A stretch of 21,582 nt of DNA from an uncultured Phascolarctobacterium sp. (GCF_905212365.1 NZ_CAJMEH010000031.1:1-21582); one strand, 5' to 3'. Shown: positions 6,459-14,527, counted from the first letter of the stretch. A program made the numbers and translations. The notes: generated from the sequence alone by a model not told the origin.

Positions 6459-7409
6459 CTAAATATTTGCTATTTCTTCTTTTATACGTCTAAAGATTTC
6501 CTTAACAGGCAAAATCTCTTTAATTTTCCACATATTGGCGCCCGTAAACACCAGGCCCGTTTCCACATCGCCCTGCTGCGCTCTGGTTAAAGCGCGGATA
6601 ATGCAGAAGCTGTGAGTGCAATGCTTTAAGCACAGGTCGCATTGGGTCGGTTTGGGAGCTTTATTTTCCAAAGACAGCTGCGCAAAGGGATTGCGAATTG
6701 CGCGTCCCTTATAGCCCACGGGGCTGTCAATCTGCACAACGTCTTCTTTAGTCATCTTCAAATAAAATTCTTTAAGAGCAGGCGCGCCGTTGGATTCCTC
6801 GCTGGCGGCAAAACGGCTGCCCATCTGCACGCCGCTGGCGCCCAGATTCAAAAGGTCTGCCACATCGCGTCCGCATACTGCGCCGCCTGCGGCAATAACC
6901 GGTATATTAACGGATTTTACAATTTCCGGAAGTATCTCTTTTATGGACTGTTGAGTACCAAGATGTCCGCCCGCCTCCGTGCCTTCCACAACGATAGCGG
7001 ATGCGCCCAGCTTCTCAGATATTTTAGCCAGCTTGACAGATGATACGATAGGTACTACCTCAACGCCATATTTACGTCCGACGGCAAAAATATCTCTTGA
7101 AAAACCGGCGCCGGCCACGATTAAATCAATTTTCTCTTGTGCGGCAGTAGTTATAAGGCCTAAAAACTCTCTGGCTGCAAACATAGCGTTGATACCGATG
7201 ATGCCCTTGCCTCCGGTCAATTTCCTTGCCAAACGAATTTCTGTGCGTAATTCGTCAAAGCTCATACCGGACGCAGCGATAAGGCCGATACCGCCTTCGT
7301 TTGCTACAGCCGCTGCCAAACGGGCAGTGGAAAGCCTGATAGCCATGCCTCCTTGTATAATCGGTACTTGCGCTTCAAGCTTACCGATTTTCAGCACTGG
7401 TAGTTTCAA
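6459..7409 (-). CDS. fabK: NPD-family flavoprotein, probable enoyl-ACP reductase II (FabK-like)
   Basis: A 316-aa TIM-barrel flavoprotein of the 2-nitropropane dioxygenase/FabK group. The N-terminus PIIQGGMAI, the central EGTEAGGHLG (around 142-151, His149 at the position of the FabK active-site His) and the FMN-phosphate segment IPVIAAGG...GASGVQMGSRF are present. Its place between acpP and fabF, in a cluster with no fabI, fabL or fabV, argues for an enoyl-ACP reductase role. A C-terminal C-x2-C-x3-C-x4-C cluster (about 257-269) is not part of classical FabK and occurs in a Firmicutes subgroup often annotated nitronate monooxygenase, so that alternative stays open. Start codons are a TTG pair at 7412 and 7409; the second is better spaced from GGGGGA. 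The fabK symbol is provisional. Confidence 0.7.
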   Translation of the reverse strand: MKLPVLKIGKLEAQVPIIQGGMAIRLSTARLAAAVANEGGIGLIAASGMSFDELRTEIRLARKLTGGKGIIGINAMFAAREFLGLITTAAQEKIDLIVAGAGFSRDIFAVGRKYGVEVVPIVSSVKLAKISEKLGASAIVVEGTEAGGHLGTQQSIKEILPEIVKSVNIPVIAAGGAVCGRDVADLLNLGASGVQMGSRFAASEESNGAPALKEFYLKMTKEDVVQIDSPVGYKGRAIRNPFAQLSLENKAPKPTQCDLCLKHCTHSFCIIRALTRAQQGDVETGLVFTGANMWKIKEILPVKEIFRRIKEEIANI

Positions 7410-7447
7410 CAAATATCCCCCATTTCAGGACTAAAGCAGCTTGTGCC

Positions 7448-7467
7448 GGGGAACCCGCAGGTTCCCC
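7448..7467 (-). promoter_or_regulatory. Perfect intercistronic hairpin between acpP and fabK-like gene
   Basis: GGGGAACC and GGTTCCCC form an 8-bp GC-rich stem with a four-base loop. There is no T-run after it on the minus strand, so it is not a standard terminator. A role as a 3' stability or attenuation element for the abundant acpP message is inferred. Confidence 0.5.
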
Positions 7468-7503
7468 AAACAAAAGCCAACAAAGAAAATTACAATGAAT
7501 GAA

Positions 7504-7734
7504 TTATTTTTCTTCATCCAGCAGCTTAACAGCGTCAGCTACGGTGCGAATCTTTTCTGCTTTTTCGTCAGGAATTTCTACGCCGAATTCCTCTTCAAAA
7601 GCCATGATCAATTCAACGATGTCGAGGGAGTCAGCGCCGAGGTCATCGATGAAAGCGGATTCCATCTTTACTTCGTCAGCGTCAACGCTCAGTTGTTCAA
7701 CAGTGATGTCTCTTACTTTTTCGAAAGTGCTCAT
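7504..7734 (-). CDS. acpP: Acyl carrier protein
   Basis: A 76-aa acidic protein that carries growing acyl chains on a 4'-phosphopantetheine arm. The attachment site is Ser36 in GADSLDIVELIMAFEEEFG, and length and charge are typical. The ribosome binding site is very strong (GGAGGTGA, eight bases before ATG), as expected for one of the most abundant proteins. It follows fabG by 43 bp. The gap after it contains a strong hairpin. Confidence 0.97.
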   Translation of the reverse strand: MSTFEKVRDITVEQLSVDADEVKMESAFIDDLGADSLDIVELIMAFEEEFGVEIPDEKAEKIRTVADAVKLLDEEK

Positions 7735-7777
7735 TACGATTCACCTCCTTCCAATGGCAAATTTGCAGGTTGCCCTA

Positions 7778-8521
7778 TTACATTACCATACCACCGTCGA
7801 CATGTAAAGTCTGTCCGGTTATATATTTGGCGTCGTCGCTCACAAGGAAGACGACAGCCTTGGCAATATCGCTGGTTTCACCTAATCTATTCAGCGGAAT
7901 ATTAGTCAGCATACCTTCGACCACCTTTTCGGAAAGAACGGCGGTCATATCGGTTTTGATGAAGCCGGGAGCCACGGCGTTGACGGTAATGCCGCGGGCG
8001 GCCACCTCTTTAGCCACGGATTTGGTAAAGCCGATCACGCCGGCCTTAGCTGCGGCGTAATTGGCCTGGCCTGCGTTGCCCATCAGGCCCACAACGGAGC
8101 TGATGCTGACAATGCTGCCGACCTTTTGCTTCATCATATATTTTACGGAAGCCTTGGTGCAGTTAAATACGCCTTTCAGATTGGTGGTCAAAACGGCGTC
8201 CCAATCCTCTTCCTTCATACGCATCAGCAAACCGTCGCGGGTAATGCCTGCGTTATTCACCAAAATATCGATGCGGCCAAATTCCTTAACCACGCTGTCC
8301 ACCATAGCGGTCGCCGCTTCGTTGGAAGCGATATCCGCCTGGATAACGATGGCCTTGCGGCCCATAGACTCGATTTCGGCAGCAACCTCTTTAGCCGCCG
8401 CTTCACTGCCGGCGTAGTTTACGGCTACGTCCGCGCCTTCGGCTGCCAGCGCTAAAGCGATAGCGCGGCCAATGCCGCGGGAAGCGCCGGTTACAAGGGC
8501 TTTTTTGCCTTCTAATTTCAT
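7778..8521 (-). CDS. fabG: 3-oxoacyl-[acyl-carrier-protein] reductase
   Basis: A 247-aa short-chain dehydrogenase that reduces 3-ketoacyl-ACP with NADPH. The cofactor loop TGASRGIGRA is at 11-20 and NNAG at 89-92. The catalytic set is Ser142, Tyr155 and Lys159 (NYAAAK). The ending ITGQTLHVDGGMVM is typical of FabG. AGGAGAG lies nine bases before the ATG. It sits between fabD (28-bp gap) and acpP. Confidence 0.96.
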   Translation of the reverse strand: MKLEGKKALVTGASRGIGRAIALALAAEGADVAVNYAGSEAAAKEVAAEIESMGRKAIVIQADIASNEAATAMVDSVVKEFGRIDILVNNAGITRDGLLMRMKEEDWDAVLTTNLKGVFNCTKASVKYMMKQKVGSIVSISSVVGLMGNAGQANYAAAKAGVIGFTKSVAKEVAARGITVNAVAPGFIKTDMTAVLSEKVVEGMLTNIPLNRLGETSDIAKAVVFLVSDDAKYITGQTLHVDGGMVM

Positions 8522-8549
8522 AATTCTTCTCTCCTAAATCTCTCGGATT

Positions 8550-9491
8550 TTATTTTGCGAAATGCGCTAAAGTTTTTTCCAAACTTGCGGGGTCTTCCAC
8601 GTTCAGGGCGGTCATACCCTTGGCGATCTTCTTGGTAAAGCCAGTCAATACCTTGCCGGGGCCAACCTCTACGAAGGTATCCACGCCGCCTTCCACCATA
8701 TTGCGGACGGAGGTTTCCCACAGAACCGGCATAGCGGCCTGCTTAATGAGCAGCGCTTTAATTTCTGCGCCGCTGGTTACCTCATGAGCGGTTACGTTAG
8801 CCACAACGGGAACGGTAATATCCTTAATTTCGATAGGAGCCAGAACCTCGGCCAAACGCTCGGCTGCGGGCTGCATCAGCGTGCTGTGGAAGGGAGCGCT
8901 TACGGGCAGCAGCACGGCGCGCTTAGCGCCTGCGGCCTTCAAAGCCTCGATAGCCTTATTCACAGGATTTACAGCGCCGGCGATTACCACCTGGCCGGGG
9001 CAGTTAAAGTTTACTGCCTGTACGGCTTCGCCCATTTCAGCCTCTACATTGCGGCAGATTTCCACAATCTTTTCGCTTTCCAGACCAAGAACGGCCGCCA
9101 TGCTGCCCTCGCCTACGGGAACAGCCTCCTGCATGAACTGACCGCGTTTATTAACGATACGAACAGCGTCGGCAAATTTCAGCGCGCCGGTGTTTACCAA
9201 GGCGGAATATTCGCCCAGGCTGTGGCCTGCGGCAATATCGCAGCTTACGCCGTGCTCTTTCAAAACAGCGGCGCAGGCAGTGCTGGCGGTTAAAATAGCC
9301 GGTTGGGTATTAAAGGTCAAACGCAGCTGATCCTCCGGGCCTTCAAAGCACATTTTGCTGATGGAAAAGCCCAAAGCGTCGTCCGCCTCTTCAAAAATTT
9401 GCTTTACTACAGGATAAGCGTCGTAAAAGGCCTTGCACATGCCAACGGTTTGGGAGCCCTGTCCCGGAAATACGAATGCGATCTTGCTCAT
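8550..9491 (-). CDS. fabD: Malonyl-CoA:ACP transacylase
   Basis: A 313-aa acyltransferase that loads malonyl groups onto ACP. The motifs are FPGQGSQ at 8-14, nucleophile Ser91 in GHSLGEYSAL, Arg116 that holds the malonyl carboxylate, and His202 in APFHS. GAGG precedes the ATG by about nine bases. It is separated from fabH by 81 bp, the largest gap in the cluster, where a TATAAT box suggests an internal promoter. Confidence 0.96.
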   Translation of the reverse strand: MSKIAFVFPGQGSQTVGMCKAFYDAYPVVKQIFEEADDALGFSISKMCFEGPEDQLRLTFNTQPAILTASTACAAVLKEHGVSCDIAAGHSLGEYSALVNTGALKFADAVRIVNKRGQFMQEAVPVGEGSMAAVLGLESEKIVEICRNVEAEMGEAVQAVNFNCPGQVVIAGAVNPVNKAIEALKAAGAKRAVLLPVSAPFHSTLMQPAAERLAEVLAPIEIKDITVPVVANVTAHEVTSGAEIKALLIKQAAMPVLWETSVRNMVEGGVDTFVEVGPGKVLTGFTKKIAKGMTALNVEDPASLEKTLAHFAK

Positions 9492-9514
9492 GGGAATAAA
9501 CCTCGCTTTCTTTA

Positions 9515-9543
9515 ATTATACTCTCTAATTGCAAAACCATCTA
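9515..9543 (-). promoter_or_regulatory. Possible internal promoter before fabD
   Basis: A perfect TATAAT (9520-9515) lies in the 81-bp gap before fabD, but the hexamer 17 bp upstream (TAGATG) is a poor -35. It could lift expression of fabD-fabG-acpP-fabF over fapR-plsX-fabH. Confidence 0.35.
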
Positions 9544-9572
9544 TAAGTAAATGCGATATTCCAAAAAATTTA

Positions 9573-10562
9573 TTACTTGCTCCACTTGAGCACGATAGCC
9601 GCCCAGGTCAGGCCTGCGCCAAAACCGGCCAAAATAATATTATTGCCCTTTTTCAGCTTGCCTGCCGCCTGCGCCTCGCACAAAGCGATAGGAATGGAAG
9701 CGGCGGAGGTGTTGGCGTATTTATCAACGTTCACCCATACCTTATCCATGGACATTTTCAGACGTTTAGCCGCAGAGGTGATAATGCGGTAGTTAGCCTG
9801 ATGCGGGAACAGCATATCCAGCTCCTCCGGCTTCATATTGGCGTTAGCCAACGCGCGTTTCGCAGTCTTGCCCATAATTTGAATAGCAAATTTAAAAACC
9901 TCCGGCCCGTTCATATGAATGGTATGGTCGTTAGCCGCTACGGTTTCTTCGGTAGCAGGCTGACGGCTGCCGCCCGCAGGCTGCAGCAAAAATTTGCCGC
10001 CGTTACCGTCGGCGCCCATATCGATGCCCAAAACGCCGTAGCCCTCTTCTACCTCGCCGATTACGGCAGCGCCTGCGCCGTCGCCGAACAGTACGCAGGT
10101 GTTGCGGTCGGTCCAGTTCATAATACGGGACAGGGTTTCCGCGCCGATAATCAAAATTTTATTATACAGACCGCTTTTAATCATTTGGCTGGCAACTGCC
10201 AGGCTGTAAACAAAGCCGCTGCAGCCCGCCGCCAAATCAAAGGCCGCCGCATTCTTCGCGCCCAAACGCGCCTGCACCAGACAAGCGGTGGACGGGAAAA
10301 TGTAATCGGAAGAAGCCGTGCCCACAATTACTAGATCCAGCTCTTCCGCGCTGACGCCCGCGTCCTTCAACGCTCCCACAGCAGCATTATAAGCCAAATC
10401 GGAGGTTGCCTCCTCAGCGGCCGCAATATGACGCTGCTTGATACCGGTACGCTCGGTGATCCATTCATCGCTGGTTTCAACGATTTTTTCCATATCCGTG
10501 TTCGTGATAATTTTTTCAGGAACGTAATGTCCTACACCTAAAATACCAACTGCTCTTGTCAT
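9573..10562 (-). CDS. fabH: 3-oxoacyl-[acyl-carrier-protein] synthase III
   Basis: A 329-aa initiating condensing enzyme that joins an acyl-CoA primer with malonyl-ACP. The Cys-His-Asn triad is Cys114 (DLAAGCSGF), His254 (FPHQAN) and Asn284 (YANTSAAS). The final GFGAGLTWAAIVLKW is the family ending. The gene starts 12 bp after plsX, with GTGAGGA upstream of ATG. Primer preference (acetyl versus branched) cannot be read from sequence. Confidence 0.96.
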   Translation of the reverse strand: MTRAVGILGVGHYVPEKIITNTDMEKIVETSDEWITERTGIKQRHIAAAEEATSDLAYNAAVGALKDAGVSAEELDLVIVGTASSDYIFPSTACLVQARLGAKNAAAFDLAAGCSGFVYSLAVASQMIKSGLYNKILIIGAETLSRIMNWTDRNTCVLFGDGAGAAVIGEVEEGYGVLGIDMGADGNGGKFLLQPAGGSRQPATEETVAANDHTIHMNGPEVFKFAIQIMGKTAKRALANANMKPEELDMLFPHQANYRIITSAAKRLKMSMDKVWVNVDKYANTSAASIPIALCEAQAAGKLKKGNNIILAGFGAGLTWAAIVLKWSK

Positions 10563-10574
10563 TGATCTATTTCC

Positions 10575-11582
10575 TCACTTCTTCTGAGATTCGGCAATCC
10601 TTTGCGCGATAATGCTTACTACGTCCTGCTCTGCAAAATCCATAGCCACGCGGATAGCGTTGGTAATGGCCTTGGCCTTGGAGCTGCCATGACAGATGAT
10701 AAAGGGAGCGCGGATGCCCAAAAGCAGCGCGCCGCCGTATTCGGCAGGGTCCAGGCGTTTTTTCAGCTTGCGCAGCGCGGGCTTAATTAAAAGTCCGCCG
10801 ATTTTAGCCAACAGCCCGCCGTTTAAAATGGCTTCTTTCACCAGCGTCATAATAGCGCCGGCCAAGCCTTCGCCAAATTTCAGCACTATATTGCCCACAA
10901 AGCCGTCGCAGACTACTACGTCCACCGTGCCCTTATTAATATCGCGGCCCTCTACGTTGCCGATAAACTTTATCGTTTTAGCTTCCTTCAGCAGAGGGTA
11001 GGTTGCCAAAGCTTGTTCGTTACCTTTAGTTTCTTCTTCACCGATGTTCAAAAGTCCTACCCGCGGCGCAGAAATTTTTAATATTTTTTCTGCATAAACC
11101 GTGCCCATGATGGCGCTCTGCACCATATGCTCCGGTTTGGCGTCCACCTTAGCGCCGCTGTCCAGCACTACGGTAGTACCTGTCAGGCTGGGAATCGGCG
11201 TAGCGATGGCCGGGCGCTCCACGCCCTTGATGCGTCCCACGCCGAACAGCGCTGCGGCTACCGCCGCGCCCGTACTGCCGGAGGACACCAGCGCGTCGCA
11301 TTCCTTATTGCGCAGCAGCTTGGCTGCCACCACAATAGACGCGTCCTTTTTCGATTTAACTGCAATAGCAGGATGCTCGTCCATAGCGATCACTTCGCTG
11401 GCATGGCGAACAGTTATCTTCGGCTCGTCGGCCGCATGATACTGCTCCAGCAGCTCTCGGACGATCTTCTCATCGCCTACCAGCACCGTTTCGCAGCCGT
11501 AGGCCTTAACCGCGTTGACTGCGCCCAAAACAAGCTCTTTGGGTCCGTAATCGGTACCCATAACGTCTACTGCGATTTTCAT
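10575..11582 (-). CDS. plsX: Phosphate acyltransferase PlsX
   Basis: A 335-aa protein that converts acyl-ACP to acyl-phosphate, the acyl donor for PlsY in phospholipid synthesis. The N-terminus MKIAVDVMGTDYGPKE is a slight variant of the usual AVDAMGGDxAP. VLDSGAKVDAKPEH, NIGEEETKG and VVCDGFVGNIVLK are well conserved. Its ATG overlaps the fapR stop by 4 nt (ATGA), indicating translational coupling to its own regulator. Confidence 0.95.
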   Translation of the reverse strand: MKIAVDVMGTDYGPKELVLGAVNAVKAYGCETVLVGDEKIVRELLEQYHAADEPKITVRHASEVIAMDEHPAIAVKSKKDASIVVAAKLLRNKECDALVSSGSTGAAVAAALFGVGRIKGVERPAIATPIPSLTGTTVVLDSGAKVDAKPEHMVQSAIMGTVYAEKILKISAPRVGLLNIGEEETKGNEQALATYPLLKEAKTIKFIGNVEGRDINKGTVDVVVCDGFVGNIVLKFGEGLAGAIMTLVKEAILNGGLLAKIGGLLIKPALRKLKKRLDPAEYGGALLLGIRAPFIICHGSSKAKAITNAIRVAMDFAEQDVVSIIAQRIAESQKK

Positions 11583-12166
11583 GCTTCCTGCTCCCTTTCA
11601 TGTTTATCCCGGTTGTCCAACGAAACAATAATAAATTTAGCGCGAAAGACTTCTTCGTTATTGCTTTTTATGGATACAAAAATATAATACTTATCCAGGC
11701 GGCGGTGGGTCACAACGGCCTTCGCCACCAAAACAGCGCCTGCGCTCACAGGCACCTTGTACTTGACGTTGCCGACGGCTGTCAGCGCCAGCTCTGCGTC
11801 CACCACGGCCAAAGCCAGAGTATTGGCCATAGCGAACATATAATAGCCCCGCGCCACGCCGGTCTTGTCCAGTACCATATCGGCTGATATCTTCAGCGTA
11901 GAAATGCCCGCCTTATTCAGCTCCAGATCCAGCAGCTCGCCCACAATGTCCTTTTTATCGATAGCGCGAACCTTGGTCTGCGCCTCCTCGGCCATAGTAC
12001 GAGTGCGGGCGCGCAGCTCCGGTATGCCCAGCGCCACGCGGTCCAAACGGATGGTTTGCACGCTGACGTTTAAAAGCTGCGCCAGCTGCTCGTCCGTGCT
12101 GAAGGGATTTTCCCGCAGCAGCTTCTTTAAGCTTTTATGACGTATTAACTTTTTTGAAGAGTTCAT
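11579..12166 (-). CDS. fapR: Transcription factor FapR, malonyl-CoA-responsive repressor of lipid synthesis
   Basis: A 195-aa regulator. Residues 24-50 form a DeoR-like helix-turn-helix (TDEQLAQLLNVSVQTIRLDR) followed by the linker helix GIPELRARTRTMAEE. Residues about 75-185 are a hot-dog fold (VLDKTGVARGYYMFAMANTLA) that binds malonyl-CoA in the family. FapR represses fab and pls genes until malonyl-CoA accumulates. It is first in the cluster and coupled to plsX. The ATG used here has GAGG only 2-3 bases upstream, an odd spacing, but no better in-frame start fits the family N-terminus. A likely autoregulatory operator lies just upstream. Confidence 0.93.
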   Translation of the reverse strand: MNSSKKLIRHKSLKKLLRENPFSTDEQLAQLLNVSVQTIRLDRVALGIPELRARTRTMAEEAQTKVRAIDKKDIVGELLDLELNKAGISTLKISADMVLDKTGVARGYYMFAMANTLALAVVDAELALTAVGNVKYKVPVSAGAVLVAKAVVTHRRLDKYYIFVSIKSNNEEVFRAKFIIVSLDNRDKHEREQEA

Positions 12167-12180
12167 TACCTCACCCGCTT

Positions 12181-12198
12181 TTTAGCACCAGCTCATAA
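12181..12198 (-). promoter_or_regulatory. Candidate FapR operator
   Basis: The minus strand reads TTATGAGCTGGTGCTAAA. It agrees at most positions, especially the right half CTGGTxCTAA, with the Bacillus FapR box as I recall it (TTAGTACCTGGTACTAA-like). It lies directly after the fapR -10 and before the start codon, where a bound repressor would block initiation. The consensus is from memory. Confidence 0.45.
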
Positions 12199-12209
12199 TA
12201 TCTGTTTTT

Positions 12210-12238
12210 ATTATAAAAGCATACGCAGTATTTGGCAA
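12210..12238 (-). promoter_or_regulatory. Promoter of the fapR-plsX-fab-rnc cluster
   Basis: On the minus strand TTGCCA (12238-12233), a 17-bp spacer and TATAAT (12215-12210) make a strong sigma-A promoter. The start site would be near 12203, giving a leader of about 37 nt that contains the candidate FapR operator. Confidence 0.8.
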
Positions 12239-12325
12239 CCCCTTTTTGTAACAGAACTATGAAAAAGCTTCGATTTTTTTACTTAGTCAATTAAAGCTTC
12301 GGCGTAAAAAAGCTGCGGAAAAGTA

Positions 12326-12353
12326 AAAAGCCTCCGGACTTCTCCAGAGGCTT
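12326..12353 (-). terminator. Intrinsic terminator after rpmF
   Basis: AAGCCTC (12329-12335) pairs with GAGGCTT (12347-12353), with extra GG/CC pairing inside. On the minus strand a run of five T follows. It separates yceD-rpmF from the fapR cluster. Confidence 0.75.
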
Positions 12354-12364
12354 AAAGGTCTTGC

Positions 12365-12544
12365 TTATTCAGCGACAGCAATGACTTGCTTGCCGTTGTA
12401 GTAACCGCATTCAGGGCAAACGCGATGCGGCATTTTCAATTCATGACATTGCGGGCATTCAACCATGCCAGGAACGTTCAATTTCCAGTTAGCACGACGT
12501 CTATCGCGGCGGGCTTTGGACATTTTTCTCTTAGGTACTGCCAT
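12365..12544 (-). CDS. rpmF: 50S ribosomal protein L32
   Basis: A 59-aa basic protein, starting MAVPKRKMSKARRDRRR, with a zinc-ribbon of two CxxC pairs (CPQC at 30-33, CPEC at 43-46). It is a typical zinc-binding L32 of the large ribosomal subunit. GAGGAGGTG precedes the ATG by nine bases. It follows yceD by 36 bp, the usual bacterial pairing, and is closed by a terminator. Confidence 0.97.
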   Translation of the reverse strand: MAVPKRKMSKARRDRRRANWKLNVPGMVECPQCHELKMPHRVCPECGYYNGKQVIAVAE

Positions 12545-12580
12545 TTCTCAATACACCTCCTCAGTGCTATGAAGTGAAAT

Positions 12581-13084
12581 TTAATTTTTGATGAATTGCT
12601 TTAATGCCGCCAGCCTGGGATCAACCGTCAGCCTGTCGCAGCCGCAGTCGCCTTTGTTAAGGTCGGCGCCGCACACCGGACAAAGTCCCCGGCAGTCAGG
12701 CTTACACAGAGCCTGCATGGGCTCTGCAAGCAGCAGCCCTTCACGAAGCGGTTCCGTTATCTCAATAACGTCCGAATCGTAGACAAAAGCATCATTTTCA
12801 ATATTTTCAGCACCGGCCGGATAAAATTTTTCCACTACCTCTGCCTCAGCGGCAGCCGTAAATTCCTTCAGGCAGCGTCCGCAAGTACGCTTAACCTGTC
12901 CCGACAGCTGCGCCTTCAGCAGCAGCACGTCGCCTACGTTGCTTATCGTCCCTTCCAGCTTAACGCTGCCCACAAGCGCCATTTCCTCAGGCGTTATTTC
13001 CAGCTCGGCAGGCTCCAGAGCGAAAGCAAAGGTCTTGGCTCCAACCAGTCTTTTTTTGATTTCTGCGACATTTATCTTTATCAT
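12581..13084 (-). CDS. yceD: YceD/DUF177 family protein
   Basis: A 167-aa protein of the DUF177 family, which nearly always precedes rpmF and has been linked to 23S rRNA accumulation. Cys68 and Cys71 (CGRC) and the C-terminal Cys cluster CKPDCRGLCPVCG (127-139), with CGC at 147-149, suggest metal binding. The C-terminal DPRLAALKQFIKN is conserved. A consensus promoter ends about 12 nt before its ATG. The ribosome binding site is weak (GGTGA). Confidence 0.88.
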   Translation of the reverse strand: MIKINVAEIKKRLVGAKTFAFALEPAELEITPEEMALVGSVKLEGTISNVGDVLLLKAQLSGQVKRTCGRCLKEFTAAAEAEVVEKFYPAGAENIENDAFVYDSDVIEITEPLREGLLLAEPMQALCKPDCRGLCPVCGADLNKGDCGCDRLTVDPRLAALKQFIKN

Positions 13085-13102
13085 ATTTCACCAATCGTTA
13101 CA

Positions 13103-13131
13103 ATTATAGCGGTCTTAAAGCTCTTTGTCAA
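13103..13131 (-). promoter_or_regulatory. Consensus promoter of yceD-rpmF
   Basis: The minus strand carries TTGACA (13131-13126), 17 bp and TATAAT (13108-13103), a perfect sigma-A consensus. The predicted start leaves a very short leader before the yceD ATG at 13084. Confidence 0.85.
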
Positions 13132-13176
13132 GGAAAACCTCTGGACAAAAGCTAAAAATCAGCGCTCACATTTTGC

Positions 13177-14385
13177 CTACAGCTTAATGATGCGGCGGCA
13201 GATATTATAGGTATCGCGGGCAATTACCAGCTCCTCGTTGGTCGGGATGACGAAAATTTTTACGCGGGCGCGGCGCACGCTGATCTCCCGCTCCTTGCCG
13301 CGGATTTTGTTCAGCTCCGGATCCACGCGCGTGCCTAAATATTCCAAGCCGTTGCAGATTTTATCGCGCATAAAGGGGGAATTTTCGCCAAGTCCGGCCG
13401 TAAAGACGATGGCGTCCACGCCGCCCATAGCCGCCACATAGCCGCCGATATATTTCTTAACCTTATACGCAAAAACGTCGATAGCCAGTTGGCTGCGGTC
13501 ATCGCCGCGGTTGGCCGCGCTTTCCAAATCGCGGAAATCGCTGGATAAGCCGCTGATGCCCAAAATGCCGCTGCGCCGGTTCAGATAATCGTCTATTTGC
13601 TGCGCCGTCATATTTTCCTTCTCCATCAAAAACGGGATGATGGCCGGGTCGATCTCGCCGCTGCGCGTACCCATAATCAGGCCCTCCAAAGGAGTATAGC
13701 CCATACTGGTATCGATGGATTTGCCGTATTTGATGGCCGTAATGCTGGCGCCGTTGCCCAAATGGCAGGTGATGATACGCAGATCGTTCATATGCTCGCC
13801 CATCAGCTCCGCCGCCCGCTGGGCCACGTATTTATGGGAGGTGCCATGGAAGCCGTACCGGCGCAGGCCGTACTTAACATACATTTCGTAGGGCAGGCCG
13901 TAAAGATAGGCTACCTTGGGCATGGTCTGGTGAAAGGCCGTATCGAACACCGCTACCTGGGGAACGCCCTTCATAATCTCCATACAGGCGTTAATGCCGT
14001 ACAGATTGGGCGGATTATGCAGTGGCGCAATTTCGCTGCAGGCTTCAATACCGGCCAGCACGTCCGAGGTAATCAGCACGCTGTCGGTAAAGCGCTCGCC
14101 GCCGTGTACCACGCGATGGCCTACGGCGTCAATCTCCGACATATCGCCGATAACGCCGTACTCTTTATCGGTCAGCGCCCGCAAAGCAATTTTAATGCCC
14201 ACAACATGATCGGGAATTTCCTCTTTAATATCAATAGTATATTTTCCTGACGGCGTGTGCTTAAGGGTGGAGCCTTCCATGCCGATGCGCTCTATCAGCC
14301 CCTTCGCCATTACCCGTTCGCCTTCCATATTTATCAGCTGATATTTAATGGACGAGCTGCCGCAGTTTACTACAAAAACAATCAT
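13177..14385 (-). CDS. ackA: Acetate kinase
   Basis: A 402-aa enzyme interconverting acetate plus ATP and acetyl phosphate, which yields ATP in fermentation. VNCGSSSIKYQL at 6-17 is the first nucleotide-binding signature. RRYGFHGTSHKYV near 174-186 is the second family signature. HLGNGAS and the GTRSGEIDPAI loop complete the active site. GGGAGGC lies five bases before ATG. No phosphotransacetylase gene is adjacent. It is divergent from tmcAL. No clear terminator separates it from the yceD promoter. Confidence 0.97.
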   Translation of the reverse strand: MIVFVVNCGSSSIKYQLINMEGERVMAKGLIERIGMEGSTLKHTPSGKYTIDIKEEIPDHVVGIKIALRALTDKEYGVIGDMSEIDAVGHRVVHGGERFTDSVLITSDVLAGIEACSEIAPLHNPPNLYGINACMEIMKGVPQVAVFDTAFHQTMPKVAYLYGLPYEMYVKYGLRRYGFHGTSHKYVAQRAAELMGEHMNDLRIITCHLGNGASITAIKYGKSIDTSMGYTPLEGLIMGTRSGEIDPAIIPFLMEKENMTAQQIDDYLNRRSGILGISGLSSDFRDLESAANRGDDRSQLAIDVFAYKVKKYIGGYVAAMGGVDAIVFTAGLGENSPFMRDKICNGLEYLGTRVDPELNKIRGKEREISVRRARVKIFVIPTNEELVIARDTYNICRRIIKL

Positions 14386-14470
14386 GATATGCCTCCCGGA
14401 AGGTTAGAAAATAAACGGAACGTCAAAGCTTCCTGTTAAGGCAAGCTGCTTCGCTTTAACCATAATATTA

Positions 14471-14517
14471 GTATACACTATTTCTCGCAAATTGGATAGT
14501 GAATATTTTGTGTATAC
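14471..14517. promoter_or_regulatory. Divergent ackA/tmcAL control region with paired GTATAC motifs
   Basis: GTATACAC (14471-14478) is mirrored by GTGTATAC (14510-14517). Inside them CACTAT (14476-14481) mirrors ATAGTG (14496-14501). The outer right arm overlaps the tmcAL -10 region and the left arm faces ackA. It looks like an operator or cruciform element; the regulator is unknown. Confidence 0.4.
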
Positions 14518-14518
14518 A

Positions 14519-14527
14519 TGCTATAAT
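14519..14527 (+). promoter_or_regulatory. tmcAL promoter (extended -10)
   Basis: TGCTATAAT with the hexamer at 14522-14527 is a strong extended -10. The -35 position (GTGAAT, 14499-14504) is poor. A start near 14534 places the ATG at 14565 as the true tmcAL start. Confidence 0.55.

Noticed and set aside
5636..6493. 285-codon plus-strand frame opposite fabF
   Set aside because: It is an antisense shadow of the well-supported fabF gene, with no ribosome binding site or recognisable domain.
12264..12301. Repeated AAAGCTTCG units upstream of the fapR promoter
   Set aside because: Only two short copies in an A/T-rich gap and no array; at most a weak secondary terminator.
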